In this document: positions 25,914 through 35,797 of the stretch, one piece after another | Layout: each line of letters starts with the position of its first letter | Numbering within the stretch: the stretch's first letter is position 1 | NCBI RefSeq assembly: GCF_014486695.1 | Contig: NZ_JACTAB010000003.1 | Coordinates: 295,982-359,981 of the forward strand | Direction: 5' to 3' | DNA from: Flavobacterium buctense | GTDB taxonomy: Bacteria; Bacteroidota; Bacteroidia; Flavobacteriales; Flavobacteriaceae | Length of the DNA stretch: 64,000 nt | Translations under genes and position numbers: made by a program | Notes under the pieces: model-generated | Seen by the model: only the letters and a program-made list of their open reading frames with translations | Told to the model about the DNA's origin: nothing | Databases searched by the model: none

Positions 25914-27994
25914 TATTTTTCGCTCAACAGTTTCTGCAATTGGACTTTTTCACTTTCTGGTAAAGTTGGCAACAAAGACTCAAATAAGACATGATAACTG
26001 TCATCTTTCAATAATTGGCGAATTTTATCCCGACCAAATTTGCTGAATTGCCATTTATAATGCGTCGTCGCATTGACCAGATTTTTCAAAACATCAGGAT
26101 TCTTGCTCATGATGGTTAAGGCGTTTATCAGAGCATTTTGACGCACTGAACTTTCATATTGTGGCGAAGTATAACGAACCAATTCTGAATGCAATTGTAA
26201 ATAGGTAATGGATAGATTTTGATCTTCAATTTCTTGTGAATCGACATAATTTAAAAATGCCATGATATACAGCACTCGCAAACTTTTGTCATTTCCGCCT
26301 TTCCAATCTTGGGCTTTCGCCAAATAAACACTTCTGCTTTCAGGAAAATTTTTCCACAGATTCATAAAAGCAATTTCTTTGGTTTCATAAGAAGCATCGT
26401 CTAATAAAGATTCATACATCGACTTAAATTCAGTCGGAATTTCTTCCATAAACTCTGCAACAGCTTGACGCACTTTAATATTATTGGTTTGCAATGCCAA
26501 TATCAGAAACTCCTTTTTATCATTAAAGGGAACTTCTTTCAATTGGTACAAAATCTCTGTTTTTACCGGATAAAAAACATTGGATTTCAATAACTCTGTG
26601 AACTTTTGCTTGTTCTCTGCCAATGACTTTTTGCGCAATTGTTGCGCTTCGAAAAGTGTTTGAATAAAAGCATTTTTCTTTAGCAAAGTATTCGCTTCTT
26701 CAGTTTGAAAACGATAATCTTCCAGCCAAGTTTTCTTGAACTTTTCGGTATCGAAGGTTGGTGATACTTTCTTAATTTCGGACAAGAAATCATTGGTTTC
26801 CACATTTTTATATTGATACTTTTTAAGATAAGATTTCACTGCTTTTTGGAACAACTTCGGACCAATAGCTTCGCGAATAATGTGCAAAGCCCATGCGCCT
26901 TTTTGGTAAAACGACAACGAACTCGCTTTTTCATGCATCACCGGAATTGAATCGGTTTTGGCGGCATTTTTTAGTTGCAAAGAAGTTCGATAAAGTTGGT
27001 GGTAAAAATAATCCTCGCCAAAAACCTCGCGTTCCGCCAACAAAGCGTAATAAGTCGCAAAACCTTCTTGCAGCCAATGGTGTTTGCCTGATTTTGCCGT
27101 AACCAAATCGCCAAACCATTGGTGTGCCAACTCATGTGCATTGACGTTTACATAATTTCTGTCGTTAAAACCGATGTCATCCACTACAAAATCTTGGGCA
27201 AAAATCGTACAACTAGTATTCTCCATTCCGGCATATAAAAAATCTTCAACGGGAACTTGCTTGTATATCTGCCATGGATATTGGAAACCGATTTCTTTCT
27301 CTAAATAATCAAATATTTTCTTCGAATGCCTGTACGTCGATTCAAACTTCGCCGTGTCTTTCGGCTGGATAAAAAACTGCAATGGTATGCTCGATTTAGA
27401 AGCGATGACTTTGTTTCTGAAATCGCCTATGACCACTGCTAATAAATAAGAGCTCATTGGTTTTTGCATTTCATAAAGCCATATTTTTTTGTCTTTATCC
27501 GGAAACGTTTCTTTCAAAATGCCATTTGCCAATACATTATAATCTTTATCAAATGAGATATTCATTTTAAAAATCACTTTCTCATTCACATCGTCAAAAC
27601 TCGGAAACCAATGACTGGTGTACTTTCCTTGACCTTGTGTCCAAATTTGTTGGCTTCCGGTATTAAAATACATGGTTTGTTTTGGAAAAGCTTGGTAAGC
27701 CAATTGGACTTTGTTTTTTCCTTTTACAAAACCTTCGAACAAGACTAACTCTTTCTTGTTATTTTTAAACTTTACCGGTTTTCCATTAATTTCAACTTCA
27801 CTAAAAGTCATGTTCACCGCATCAATTCTAATAGAATCTATAGCTGAAATCACTTTGAATTCATAGGTAACAACGCCACTTACTTTATTAGTTACCATTT
27901 CTGGGAAGACCGAAGCTTTGCACATTATAAAATCCACTTTTTGCGTTTGCTGGGCGAAAGTAAAAATGGAAAAAAGAAGAAAAAGATATCTCAT
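25913..27994 (-). CDS. M1 family metallopeptidase (aminopeptidase)
   Basis: 693 residues with a signal peptide (MRYLFLLFSIFTFA, then QQ), so periplasmic or surface. The exopeptidase motif is 'YAGMENTSCTI' (GxMEN type) and the zinc site is 'HELAHQWFGDLVT', with the third ligand Glu in 'HHWLQEGFATYY' 18 residues on: the HExxHx18E gluzincin pattern. A helical ERAP1-like or HEAT-like C-terminal region (about 440-690) follows. It trims N-terminal residues from peptides, consistent with nutrient peptide use in this group. The gene comes first in a two-gene transcript with the patatin-like protein (overlap TAATG). Confidence 0.93.
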   Translation of the reverse strand: MRYLFLLFSIFTFAQQTQKVDFIMCKASVFPEMVTNKVSGVVTYEFKVISAIDSIRIDAVNMTFSEVEINGKPVKFKNNKKELVLFEGFVKGKNKVQLAYQAFPKQTMYFNTGSQQIWTQGQGKYTSHWFPSFDDVNEKVIFKMNISFDKDYNVLANGILKETFPDKDKKIWLYEMQKPMSSYLLAVVIGDFRNKVIASKSSIPLQFFIQPKDTAKFESTYRHSKKIFDYLEKEIGFQYPWQIYKQVPVEDFLYAGMENTSCTIFAQDFVVDDIGFNDRNYVNVNAHELAHQWFGDLVTAKSGKHHWLQEGFATYYALLAEREVFGEDYFYHQLYRTSLQLKNAAKTDSIPVMHEKASSLSFYQKGAWALHIIREAIGPKLFQKAVKSYLKKYQYKNVETNDFLSEIKKVSPTFDTEKFKKTWLEDYRFQTEEANTLLKKNAFIQTLFEAQQLRKKSLAENKQKFTELLKSNVFYPVKTEILYQLKEVPFNDKKEFLILALQTNNIKVRQAVAEFMEEIPTEFKSMYESLLDDASYETKEIAFMNLWKNFPESRSVYLAKAQDWKGGNDKSLRVLYIMAFLNYVDSQEIEDQNLSITYLQLHSELVRYTSPQYESSVRQNALINALTIMSKNPDVLKNLVNATTHYKWQFSKFGRDKIRQLLKDDSYHVLFESLLPTLPESEKVQLQKLLSEK

Positions 27995-28084
27995 GTTTTG
28001 AATCGTAGGTTTTCAATATTACGAAGGTAATGTATTTTCAAATTTACCAATTAAAAACTATCTTCGCTTTAACAATTTCTTACC

Positions 28085-30193
28085 ATGTCTAACAATCTTC
28101 TCCAAACTCCAATAGAATACCTCAAAGGCGTTGGTCCTCAACGCGGAGAATTGTTACGCAAGGAAGTTGGCATTCATAAATACGAAGATTTACTAAATTT
28201 TTATCCGAATCGTTATATAGACAGAACACGTTATTATAAAATTAACGAACTCAATAATAATCCGGCTGAAGTCCAAATCATCGGCAAAATCATCAACATT
28301 AAAACCGTTGAATTCGGCAAAGCCAAAAAAAGATTGGTCGCTGTATTTGTGGACGAAACAGGACAAATGGAACTCACGTGGTTCCAAGGCCACAAATGGA
28401 TTCGCGATACCTTAAAACTCAATACGCCTTATGTGATTTTCGGCAAAGTCACTTCATTCAACGGCCATTACAACATGGCGCATCCCGAAATGGAATTGCA
28501 AAACGAACACGAACAAAGCTTGCGCTCGGCCATGCAACCGGTTTATCCATCGACGGAAACCTTAACCAATCGCGGGATTTCTAATCGGGTAGTCAATAAA
28601 ATGATGCAACAAGTTTTTTTGGAAACCCAAGCTAAATTTGCCGAAACGCTTCCTCAATATTTAATCGATGAATTAAAGCTGATTCCGAAAAATGCCGCGT
28701 TATTCAACATTCATTTCCCTAAAAGCCCTGACCTTTTGGCGAAAGCCCAATTCCGCTTAAAATTTGAAGAACTTTTCTTTATCCAATTGCAATTGATTAC
28801 CAAAAATTTGGTTCGAAAACATAAGATCAAAGGCCATCCGTTTACGGTAGTTGGGGAAAATTTCAATAATTTCTACCAAAATCATTTGCCGTTTGAACTG
28901 ACCAATGCGCAGAAAAAAGTACTCAAAGAAATCCGAAACGATATGGGTACGAATGCCCAAATGAACCGTTTATTACAAGGTGATGTCGGTTCAGGAAAAA
29001 CAATAGTCGCTTTAATGGCGATGCTGATTGCGTTGGATAACGGTTTCCAAAGTTGCTTGATGGCGCCGACGGAAATTTTGGCCAACCAACATTACAACGG
29101 TTTAACCGAATTGGCGAAAGATTTAAACATCAACATCAAAATACTAACCGGTTCAACCAAAACTGCTGAGCGTAAAATCATTCACGAAGCGTTAGAAAAT
29201 GGCAGTTTGCATATCTTAATCGGAACACATGCTTTACTGGAAGACAAAGTTAAGTTCCATAATTTAGGTTTGGCCATTATTGATGAGCAACATCGTTTTG
29301 GCGTGGAGCAACGTTCCAAACTTTGGCAAAAAAATGACATTCCACCACACGTTTTAGTGATGACCGCTACGCCTATTCCGCGTACGTTGGCGATGAGTTT
29401 GTATGGCGATTTGGACATTTCTGTTATAGACGAATTGCCTCCGGGAAGAAAACCCATTCAAACCGTACATCGTTATGACAGCAATCGTTTGAAAGTTTGG
29501 AAATTCATTAAAGACGAAATCGCCAAAGGTCGCCAAATCTACATTGTTTATCCGTTAATCAAGGAAAGTGAAACAATGGATTACAAAGATTTGATGGATG
29601 GTTACGAAAGTATTTCACGAGATTTTCCGTTGCCGCAATACAGCATTTCTATCGTTCACGGCAAAATGAAGCCTGCCGATAAAGACGCCGAAATGAAGCG
29701 CTTCGCTGAAGGCAAAACAAATATTATGGTCGCTACAACGGTGATTGAAGTTGGGGTCAATATTCCCAACGCGAGTGTAATGATTATTGAAAGTGCCGAA
29801 CGTTTTGGTTTATCCCAATTGCACCAATTACGCGGTCGTGTGGGTCGTGGTGCCGAACAGAGCTATTGTATTTTGATGACTTCTTTTAAATTGTCGAGCG
29901 ATAGTAAAACTCGTTTGGAAACGATGGTCAAAACCAATGACGGTTTCGAAATAGCGGAAGTCGATTTAAAACTCCGCGGTCCGGGCGATATCATGGGCAA
30001 ACAACAAAGCGGTGTGTTGAATTTACAGATAGCCGATTTGGTTCGTGACAAAGACATTTTGCTTTTGGCCCGACACGAAGCACTCAAACTTCTGAAAAAA
30101 GATGCTTCAATGACCTTACCGGAACACCAAACCCTTCGGGCTGTGTTTATTGAGCTGACTAAAAAGAAAAACATCTGGAATTACATTAGCTAG
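28085..30193 (+). CDS. recG: ATP-dependent DNA helicase RecG
   Basis: 702 residues, normal length. An OB-fold wedge domain (about 50-150) is followed by two helicase domains: 'LQGDVGSGKTIVALMAML' (Walker A), 'LAIIDEQHRFGVEQR' (DEQH, the RecG form of motif II), 'LVMTATPIPRTLAMSLYGD' (motif III), and 'TTVIEVGVNIPNASVMIIESAERFGLSQLHQLRGRVGRG' split across motifs V-VI. RecG reverses stalled forks and migrates Holliday junctions. A leader with a TATCTTCG element (near 28058) is a weak promoter candidate. The stop codon TAG lies inside a 12-nt palindrome. Confidence 0.97.
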   Translation: MSNNLLQTPIEYLKGVGPQRGELLRKEVGIHKYEDLLNFYPNRYIDRTRYYKINELNNNPAEVQIIGKIINIKTVEFGKAKKRLVAVFVDETGQMELTWFQGHKWIRDTLKLNTPYVIFGKVTSFNGHYNMAHPEMELQNEHEQSLRSAMQPVYPSTETLTNRGISNRVVNKMMQQVFLETQAKFAETLPQYLIDELKLIPKNAALFNIHFPKSPDLLAKAQFRLKFEELFFIQLQLITKNLVRKHKIKGHPFTVVGENFNNFYQNHLPFELTNAQKKVLKEIRNDMGTNAQMNRLLQGDVGSGKTIVALMAMLIALDNGFQSCLMAPTEILANQHYNGLTELAKDLNINIKILTGSTKTAERKIIHEALENGSLHILIGTHALLEDKVKFHNLGLAIIDEQHRFGVEQRSKLWQKNDIPPHVLVMTATPIPRTLAMSLYGDLDISVIDELPPGRKPIQTVHRYDSNRLKVWKFIKDEIAKGRQIYIVYPLIKESETMDYKDLMDGYESISRDFPLPQYSISIVHGKMKPADKDAEMKRFAEGKTNIMVATTVIEVGVNIPNASVMIIESAERFGLSQLHQLRGRVGRGAEQSYCILMTSFKLSSDSKTRLETMVKTNDGFEIAEVDLKLRGPGDIMGKQQSGVLNLQIADLVRDKDILLLARHEALKLLKKDASMTLPEHQTLRAVFIELTKKKNIWNYIS

Positions 30194-30198
30194 CTAAT

Positions 30199-30214
30199 AT
30201 TTGTACCTACAAAT
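30199..30214. promoter_or_regulatory. Perfect inverted repeat upstream of the RND efflux operon
   Basis: ATTTGTA, CC, TACAAAT: a 7+2+7 perfect inverted repeat, 8 nt after recG and about 90 nt before the adaptor gene. Its symmetry and size suit a dimeric repressor (TetR- or MarR-like) but no regulator gene is adjacent. A perfect -7-like element TAGATTTG follows at 30259-30266. Confidence 0.45.
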
Positions 30215-30304
30215 GTTAAATAAAAACTAACTGTACAAACGCTTTCATTGGTAAGAATTAGATTTGCATTGACAACTATCATCTAATTTAGACCTAGAAT
30301 TTCA

Positions 30305-31363
30305 ATGAAAGTAAAGAATATTGTAATCGCCATTTTAGTCATTGCTCTCGGAGGAATGATTGTCTACAGAATTACCAAAAACAAAGCCGAAAACGAAAAA
30401 GGAAACGACAAAAACGGCAAAAAACCGCCGATTAGTGTTAATGCCTTTGTGGTAAAAGGGGAAGAATTCTCGAATACCATTTCGCTTTCAGGTTCTATTG
30501 AAGCCAACGAGCAAATTGAAATCAGAAGTGAAGTTTCCGGAATTGTAGAAAAAATATCTTTTACGGAAGGCAGCAATGTCAGCAAAGGACAAGTTTTATT
30601 CAAAGTCAACGACATAGAACTCAGAGCGCAATTGGCACAAGCCAAAACCAGAGAAAGTTTGGCTTCAGAAAACGAAAGAAGAGCCAAATTGCTTTTGCAA
30701 AAAGAAGCCATCAGCCAAGAAGAATACGACATCGCCAGTGCAGATTATAGAACAGCTAAAGCACAAACACAGTTGATTCAGGCGCAAATTGGCAAAACTA
30801 CGGTTAGAGCGCCATTTTCGGGAAAAATTGGTTTAAGAAGTATTTCTCCCGGAACTTATGTCACGCCAACGACATTGATTGCCAAATTAGTTAGCACCAA
30901 TCCACTAAAAATTACTTTCTCTATTCCTGAAAAATACGCAACTGAAATTAACAAAAACAACCAAATCACCTTCACCGTTCCTAATGTAGCTGACACCTTC
31001 ACCGCCAAAATTTACGCATTAGAACCGGCGATTGAAGCGACTACAAGAACTTTACAAATCAGAGCCTTGACCGATAATTCCAGTGGAAAATTACTTCCGG
31101 GCACATTTGCGAATATCGAATTGCCTTTGAAAAACATCAAAGACGCCATCATCATTCCAACTGAAGCGATTGTCCCGATTCAAGATGGCAAAAAAGTGTT
31201 TATTGCCAATAACGGTAAAGCCAAAGAAGTAAAAGTAACCACACTAACCCGAACAGATAAAGACGTAGTCATTACTTCAGGTTTGAAAATCGGAGACACT
31301 GTGTTGACTTCGGGTGTGATGTCGTTGAAAGACGAAGCCGATATTAAAGTAAAACTTAAATAA
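30305..31363 (+). CDS. Efflux RND transporter periplasmic adaptor subunit
   Basis: 352 residues. An N-terminal membrane anchor (IVIAILVIALGGMIVYRI) and a short basic linker are followed by the usual hairpin architecture: biotinyl-lipoyl half 'GSIEANEQIEIRSEVSGIVEKISFTEGSNVSKGQVLFKV', an alpha-helical coiled coil (about 95-155, 'LRAQLAQAKTRESLASENERRAKLL'), the second lipoyl half 'TTVRAPFSGKIGLRSISPGTYV', and beta-barrel/membrane-proximal domains. It links the inner-membrane pump to the TolC-like channel. First gene of a three-gene operon; the pump starts 2 nt after its stop. Confidence 0.94.
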   Translation: MKVKNIVIAILVIALGGMIVYRITKNKAENEKGNDKNGKKPPISVNAFVVKGEEFSNTISLSGSIEANEQIEIRSEVSGIVEKISFTEGSNVSKGQVLFKVNDIELRAQLAQAKTRESLASENERRAKLLLQKEAISQEEYDIASADYRTAKAQTQLIQAQIGKTTVRAPFSGKIGLRSISPGTYVTPTTLIAKLVSTNPLKITFSIPEKYATEINKNNQITFTVPNVADTFTAKIYALEPAIEATTRTLQIRALTDNSSGKLLPGTFANIELPLKNIKDAIIIPTEAIVPIQDGKKVFIANNGKAKEVKVTTLTRTDKDVVITSGLKIGDTVLTSGVMSLKDEADIKVKLK

Positions 31364-31365
31364 TT

Positions 31366-34300
31366 ATGAGTTTATCCACTTTAAGCATCAAACGACCAGT
31401 TTTTACCATTGTAGTCAATCTGACCATTATTCTTTTTGGCATTATTGGTTACAGTTATTTGGGCGTAAGAGAATTTCCTTCGATTGATCCGGCGCAAATT
31501 TCGGTGCGTACCAATTACACCGGTGCAAATGCTGATATTATCGAGTCGCAAATCACCGAACCTTTAGAAAAAGCCATCAATTCCATCGACGGAATTCGAA
31601 ATATTACTTCTTCGAGTAACCAAGGTTCGAGCAATATTAGTATCGAATTTAAACTCGAAAAAAACTTAGAAGAAGCGGCGAATGACGTACGTGATAAAGT
31701 ATCACAAGCGGTTAGAAGTTTGCCTCAAGATATCGATGCACCGCCGGTAGTTTCTAAGGCTGATGCCGATTCTGACCCGATAGTTACGATGACCGTTCAA
31801 AGTGATACCAGAGACGCTTTGGCCTTGAGTGATTATGCCGAAAATGTAATCGCAGAGCGTTTGCAGACGATTCCCGGTGTGAGTAGTGTTCAAATTTGGG
31901 GACAAAAAAGATACTCCATGCGCATTTGGATCGACCCGATAAAATTGAATTCATACGGCGTAACCGTTTCCGATGTCCGAATGGCTTTAGAAAAACAAAA
32001 CGTCGAATTGCCTTCGGGGAAATTAACCGGTGCGAATACCGAATTAACGGTAAAAACACTTGGGAATCTTTCTGATGAAAAGGAATTCAACAACATTATT
32101 ATTGTTGCCAATGAAGATAAAGTCGTTCGTTTGAGTGATATCGGTCGGGCCGAATTGGGTTCAGAGAATTTGGAAACTGAGTTTAAAGCCAACGATCAAT
32201 CGATGGTTTCCTTGGCCGTAATTCCGCAACCGGGAACCAATTATTTGGATATTGCCGAACAGTTTTACAAACAATACGAGGCTTTTCAAAAAGATTTACC
32301 CAAAGACATCAAAATCAATGTCGGTTCAGACAATACCCTTTTTATCAAAAAATCGATAGTCGAAGTTGCCGAAACGCTTTTGATTTCGATTGTTTTGGTG
32401 ATTTTAATTATATTCTTATTCTTCAGAGATTGGTCAATCGCTTTCCGACCGTTGATTGACATTCCGGTTTCGTTGATTGCCACGTTTTTCATCATGTATT
32501 TGTGCGGTTTCTCAGTAAACGTTTTGACGCTTTTAGCTATCGTTCTAGCCACAGGATTAGTGGTTGATGACGGAATCGTAGTCACAGAAAACATCTTCAA
32601 AAAAGTCGAAGAAGGCATGTCGCCGATTGAAGCAGCGATTAAAGGTTCGAACGAAATTTTCTTTGCGGTCATCTCAATTTCCATAACACTGGCAGCAGTA
32701 TTTTTACCCATCATTTTCTTAGAAGGTTTCGTGGGCAGATTGTTCCGAGAGTTCGGCGTCGTCATTGGTGCGGCGGTTTTGGTCTCGGCCTTTGTTTCTT
32801 TAACGCTTACGCCAATGTTGAACGCGTATTTAATGAAAGGCGGCGAACAAAAGAAAACCAAGTTCTACAACTTTACCGAACCTTATTTTGTGGGATTAAA
32901 CAAAGGTTATGCTTCTTCATTAGAACGTTTTATGCAAAAGAAATGGCTAAGTTTCCCAATCGTAATTGTTTGTTTGGGATTGATTGGTTTATTCTTCTCT
33001 ATTCTGCCGAAAGAAACCGCGCCTTATGATGATAGAAGTTTGGTAATCGTTGGTGTTACAACTCCGGAAGGCGCCACTTTTGATTACACTGACCGATTCA
33101 TGCAAGATTTGTCAAAACTCATCAACGACAGTATTCCGGAGAAAAGAATTGCCTTGGTAATCACTTCGCCGGGATTTATGTCGTCTTCCGTAAACACCGG
33201 AAGAATCAGAATGGCCTTAAAAGATCCGGAAGATCGAGAGAAATCTCAAAAAGAAGTCGCCGATGATTTTACCAAATGGACCAAAAAATATCCGCAAGCC
33301 AAAGTAACCGTTTCCGAACAACCCACTATTGCCGTAAACCGTCGTGGTGGTTTGCCGATTCAGTATATTATTCAGGCACAGAATTTTGAAAAATTGCGCG
33401 AAAAGATTCCGCAGTTTATGGAAGAAGCCAATAAAAATGAAACTTTCTCCAACGTAGATGTCAACTTGAAATTCAACAAACCTGAAATCAATGTGACCAT
33501 CGACCGAGAGAAAGCAGAAAGCTTAGGCATTTCGGTTTTAGATGTAGCGCAAACATTGCAATTATCCTTAAGTGGACAACGTTTTGGTTACTTCATGCGC
33601 AACGGAAAACAATACCAAGTCATTGGCCAATTTGACAAAAAAGATAGAGATGAACCATTAGATTTAACCTCCATGTTTGTCAAAAATAACAAAGGCGAAT
33701 TGATTCAGCTGGACAACGTCGTGAAAGTTGATGAACAAAGCAATCCGCCACAATTGTATCACAATAATAGATATATGTCGGCAACGGTTTCAGCAGGTTT
33801 AGCACCGGGAAAAAGTATGGTTGATGGTATTGAAGCGATGGACGAAATTAGAGCCAAAGTTTTAGACGACACTTTCACAACTGATTTAGGCGGAGAATCA
33901 CGCGATTTCGTAGAAAGTAGTTCGAATACGATATTCGCTTTTGCATTGGCTTTGCTGTTGATTTATTTAATTTTGGCAGCGCAATTTGAAAGTTTTATCG
34001 ATCCGTTTATTATCATTTTGACCGTGCCAATGGCGGTTGCCGGAGCATTATTCTCGCTTTGGTTGTTTGGCCAAACGTGGAATATCTTTAGCCAAATTGG
34101 AACCGTAATGTTAATTGGACTCGTCACGAAGAACGGAATCCTAATCGTCGAATTTGCGAATCAATTGCGTGAACAAGGTTTGTCTAAATACGATGCAATC
34201 ATACAAGCTTCAGAAGCGCGTTTGCGACCGATTTTGATGACCAGTTTAGCGATTGCTTTAGGTGCGTTACCTATTGCGTTGTCACTTGGTGCAGCTTCCA

Positions 34301-34452
34301 CTAGTAGAATCGGAATGGGTGTTGTAATTGTCGGCGGAACGATTTTCTCTTTGATTCTGACATTATTCGTAATTCCGGCTTTCTATTTAATGTGGTCGAA
34401 AGCGAAGAAACACCGACCTGAATTCGACAACTTGAATACTTTAGAAAAGTAA
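31366..34452 (+). CDS. Efflux RND transporter permease (HAE1/AcrB-like)
   Basis: 1028 residues, the normal length for hydrophobe/drug-exporting RND pumps. Twelve transmembrane helices flank two large periplasmic loops. The proton-relay pair of Asp residues is present in helix 4 ('LATGLVVDDGIVVTENIFK'), and the pseudo-repeat 'IGLVTKNGILIVEFANQLREQG' carries the Lys of helix 10. 'SQAVRSLPQDIDAPPV' and 'LQTIPGVSSVQIWGQK' are pore-domain motifs. It should export drugs, bile-like detergents or lipids using proton motive force. It is sandwiched between adaptor (2 nt) and outer-membrane gene (6 nt). Confidence 0.96.
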   Translation: MSLSTLSIKRPVFTIVVNLTIILFGIIGYSYLGVREFPSIDPAQISVRTNYTGANADIIESQITEPLEKAINSIDGIRNITSSSNQGSSNISIEFKLEKNLEEAANDVRDKVSQAVRSLPQDIDAPPVVSKADADSDPIVTMTVQSDTRDALALSDYAENVIAERLQTIPGVSSVQIWGQKRYSMRIWIDPIKLNSYGVTVSDVRMALEKQNVELPSGKLTGANTELTVKTLGNLSDEKEFNNIIIVANEDKVVRLSDIGRAELGSENLETEFKANDQSMVSLAVIPQPGTNYLDIAEQFYKQYEAFQKDLPKDIKINVGSDNTLFIKKSIVEVAETLLISIVLVILIIFLFFRDWSIAFRPLIDIPVSLIATFFIMYLCGFSVNVLTLLAIVLATGLVVDDGIVVTENIFKKVEEGMSPIEAAIKGSNEIFFAVISISITLAAVFLPIIFLEGFVGRLFREFGVVIGAAVLVSAFVSLTLTPMLNAYLMKGGEQKKTKFYNFTEPYFVGLNKGYASSLERFMQKKWLSFPIVIVCLGLIGLFFSILPKETAPYDDRSLVIVGVTTPEGATFDYTDRFMQDLSKLINDSIPEKRIALVITSPGFMSSSVNTGRIRMALKDPEDREKSQKEVADDFTKWTKKYPQAKVTVSEQPTIAVNRRGGLPIQYIIQAQNFEKLREKIPQFMEEANKNETFSNVDVNLKFNKPEINVTIDREKAESLGISVLDVAQTLQLSLSGQRFGYFMRNGKQYQVIGQFDKKDRDEPLDLTSMFVKNNKGELIQLDNVVKVDEQSNPPQLYHNNRYMSATVSAGLAPGKSMVDGIEAMDEIRAKVLDDTFTTDLGGESRDFVESSSNTIFAFALALLLIYLILAAQFESFIDPFIIILTVPMAVAGALFSLWLFGQTWNIFSQIGTVMLIGLVTKNGILIVEFANQLREQGLSKYDAIIQASEARLRPILMTSLAIALGALPIALSLGAASTSRIGMGVVIVGGTIFSLILTLFVIPAFYLMWSKAKKHRPEFDNLNTLEK

Positions 34453-34458
34453 AAAACT

Positions 34459-35766
34459 ATGAAACGTAAATCATTATACATCCTCATAATTTTCATTGGC
34501 TTCGCCCAACAAGCAAAAGCTCAGGAACTATTAAAACTGGAAGATGCTGTCAAAATAGCTTTAGAAAATAACTATCAAATCAAGTTAGCCAAAAATGATT
34601 TAAAAATTGACGAACTCGGCAATACCATAGGAAATGCCGGAATGTTGCCTACTATTAGTGCTTCAGTTGTCAATAATAATAACATTTTAAACACTACACA
34701 AACCCAAATAGATGGCTCAGAAAGAACTTTAGATGGCGCCCGAAATTTAAACTTAACTTATGGTGTAGGCTTAGATTGGACCGTTTTTGACGGTATGAGA
34801 ATGTTTGCTCGAAAAGAACAATTAAACTTTTTACAAAAGCAAGGCGAAGCCGAATTGAAATTAGCTATCCTAACCAGAATCAGTGATGTTTATTTAAACT
34901 ATTTCGACTTGGTGCAACAGCAACAACAATTAGCGGCCATTGATACTGCGATTGTAATTTCAGAAGAAAGAGTCATTACCGCACAAAACCGTTACAGTAT
35001 TGGTAAAGCAGCAAAATTAGAAGTTTTAAACGCTCAAGTAGACCTAAACGTTGACAAAAGTTTGCGGTTGAAACAAATTGAATTAATCAAAACCGCCAAG
35101 ATTCGTTTGAACGAAATTTTGGCCCGTGATGTCCAAACCGATTTTATAGTTACTGATGAAATTGCTGTTGACGAACAACTGAAATATGACGAACTCAAAT
35201 CTGTTGCTGACCAACAAAATCCACAAATACAAGCACAAGTACTGACCAAAAATATCGCCGAACAAGAACTAAAACAAGTCAAAGCCGGACGTTATCCTGT
35301 AGTCCGAATTACTTCTGCCTATAATTTTACCCGTTCAGAAGCTTCCTTGGGGTTTGTCACACAGTCATACGGACGAGGGATATTTTATGGGATTAATGCT
35401 TCGGTACCCATTTTCAACGGAAACTTACAAAATCGCAATGAAAAAATAGCCAAAGTGCAATTAGACAACGCCAATATCACTTTGGAACTTCAAAAAAGGA
35501 GTTTGGAAAGTCAATTGAATGCTGCCTTTGCAAGCTATGTAACCAATTTGGAACTAAGTAAAGTAGAAAGCAAAAATTTGGAAATAGCCGAACAAAATTT
35601 AGACATCACTTTATCTAAATTCAAAATCGGAACCATTACACCCATTGAATTTAGAACTGCGCAACAAAATTTTCTTGATGCTAAAGTACGTTACAGCAAT
35701 GCGATGTATCTGACTAAAATTCATGAAATCACCTTAAAAGAATTGGCCGGTAATTTGAGTTTTTAA
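34459..35766 (+). CDS. TolC-family outer membrane efflux protein
   Basis: 435 residues with signal peptide (MKRKSLYILIIFIGFAQQAKA, then QE). It has two repeated OEP domains rich in long amphipathic coiled-coil helices ('LEDAVKIALENNYQIKLAKNDL', 'RYSIGKAAKLEVLNAQVDLN', 'KFKIGTITPIEFRTAQQNFLDAKVRYSNA'); the last is the typical C-terminal signature. It forms a trimeric channel through the outer membrane and periplasm. Third gene of the RND operon. Confidence 0.94.
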   Translation: MKRKSLYILIIFIGFAQQAKAQELLKLEDAVKIALENNYQIKLAKNDLKIDELGNTIGNAGMLPTISASVVNNNNILNTTQTQIDGSERTLDGARNLNLTYGVGLDWTVFDGMRMFARKEQLNFLQKQGEAELKLAILTRISDVYLNYFDLVQQQQQLAAIDTAIVISEERVITAQNRYSIGKAAKLEVLNAQVDLNVDKSLRLKQIELIKTAKIRLNEILARDVQTDFIVTDEIAVDEQLKYDELKSVADQQNPQIQAQVLTKNIAEQELKQVKAGRYPVVRITSAYNFTRSEASLGFVTQSYGRGIFYGINASVPIFNGNLQNRNEKIAKVQLDNANITLELQKRSLESQLNAAFASYVTNLELSKVESKNLEIAEQNLDITLSKFKIGTITPIEFRTAQQNFLDAKVRYSNAMYLTKIHEITLKELAGNLSF

Positions 35767-35797
35767 TGTATTTTTGGACTCAAATTAACAAAACAAA

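Noticed and set aside
27995..28084. Possible regulatory RNA between the M1 peptidase and recG
   Set aside because: The 90-nt divergent spacer has only a weak TATCTTCG element; no stable structure is apparent.
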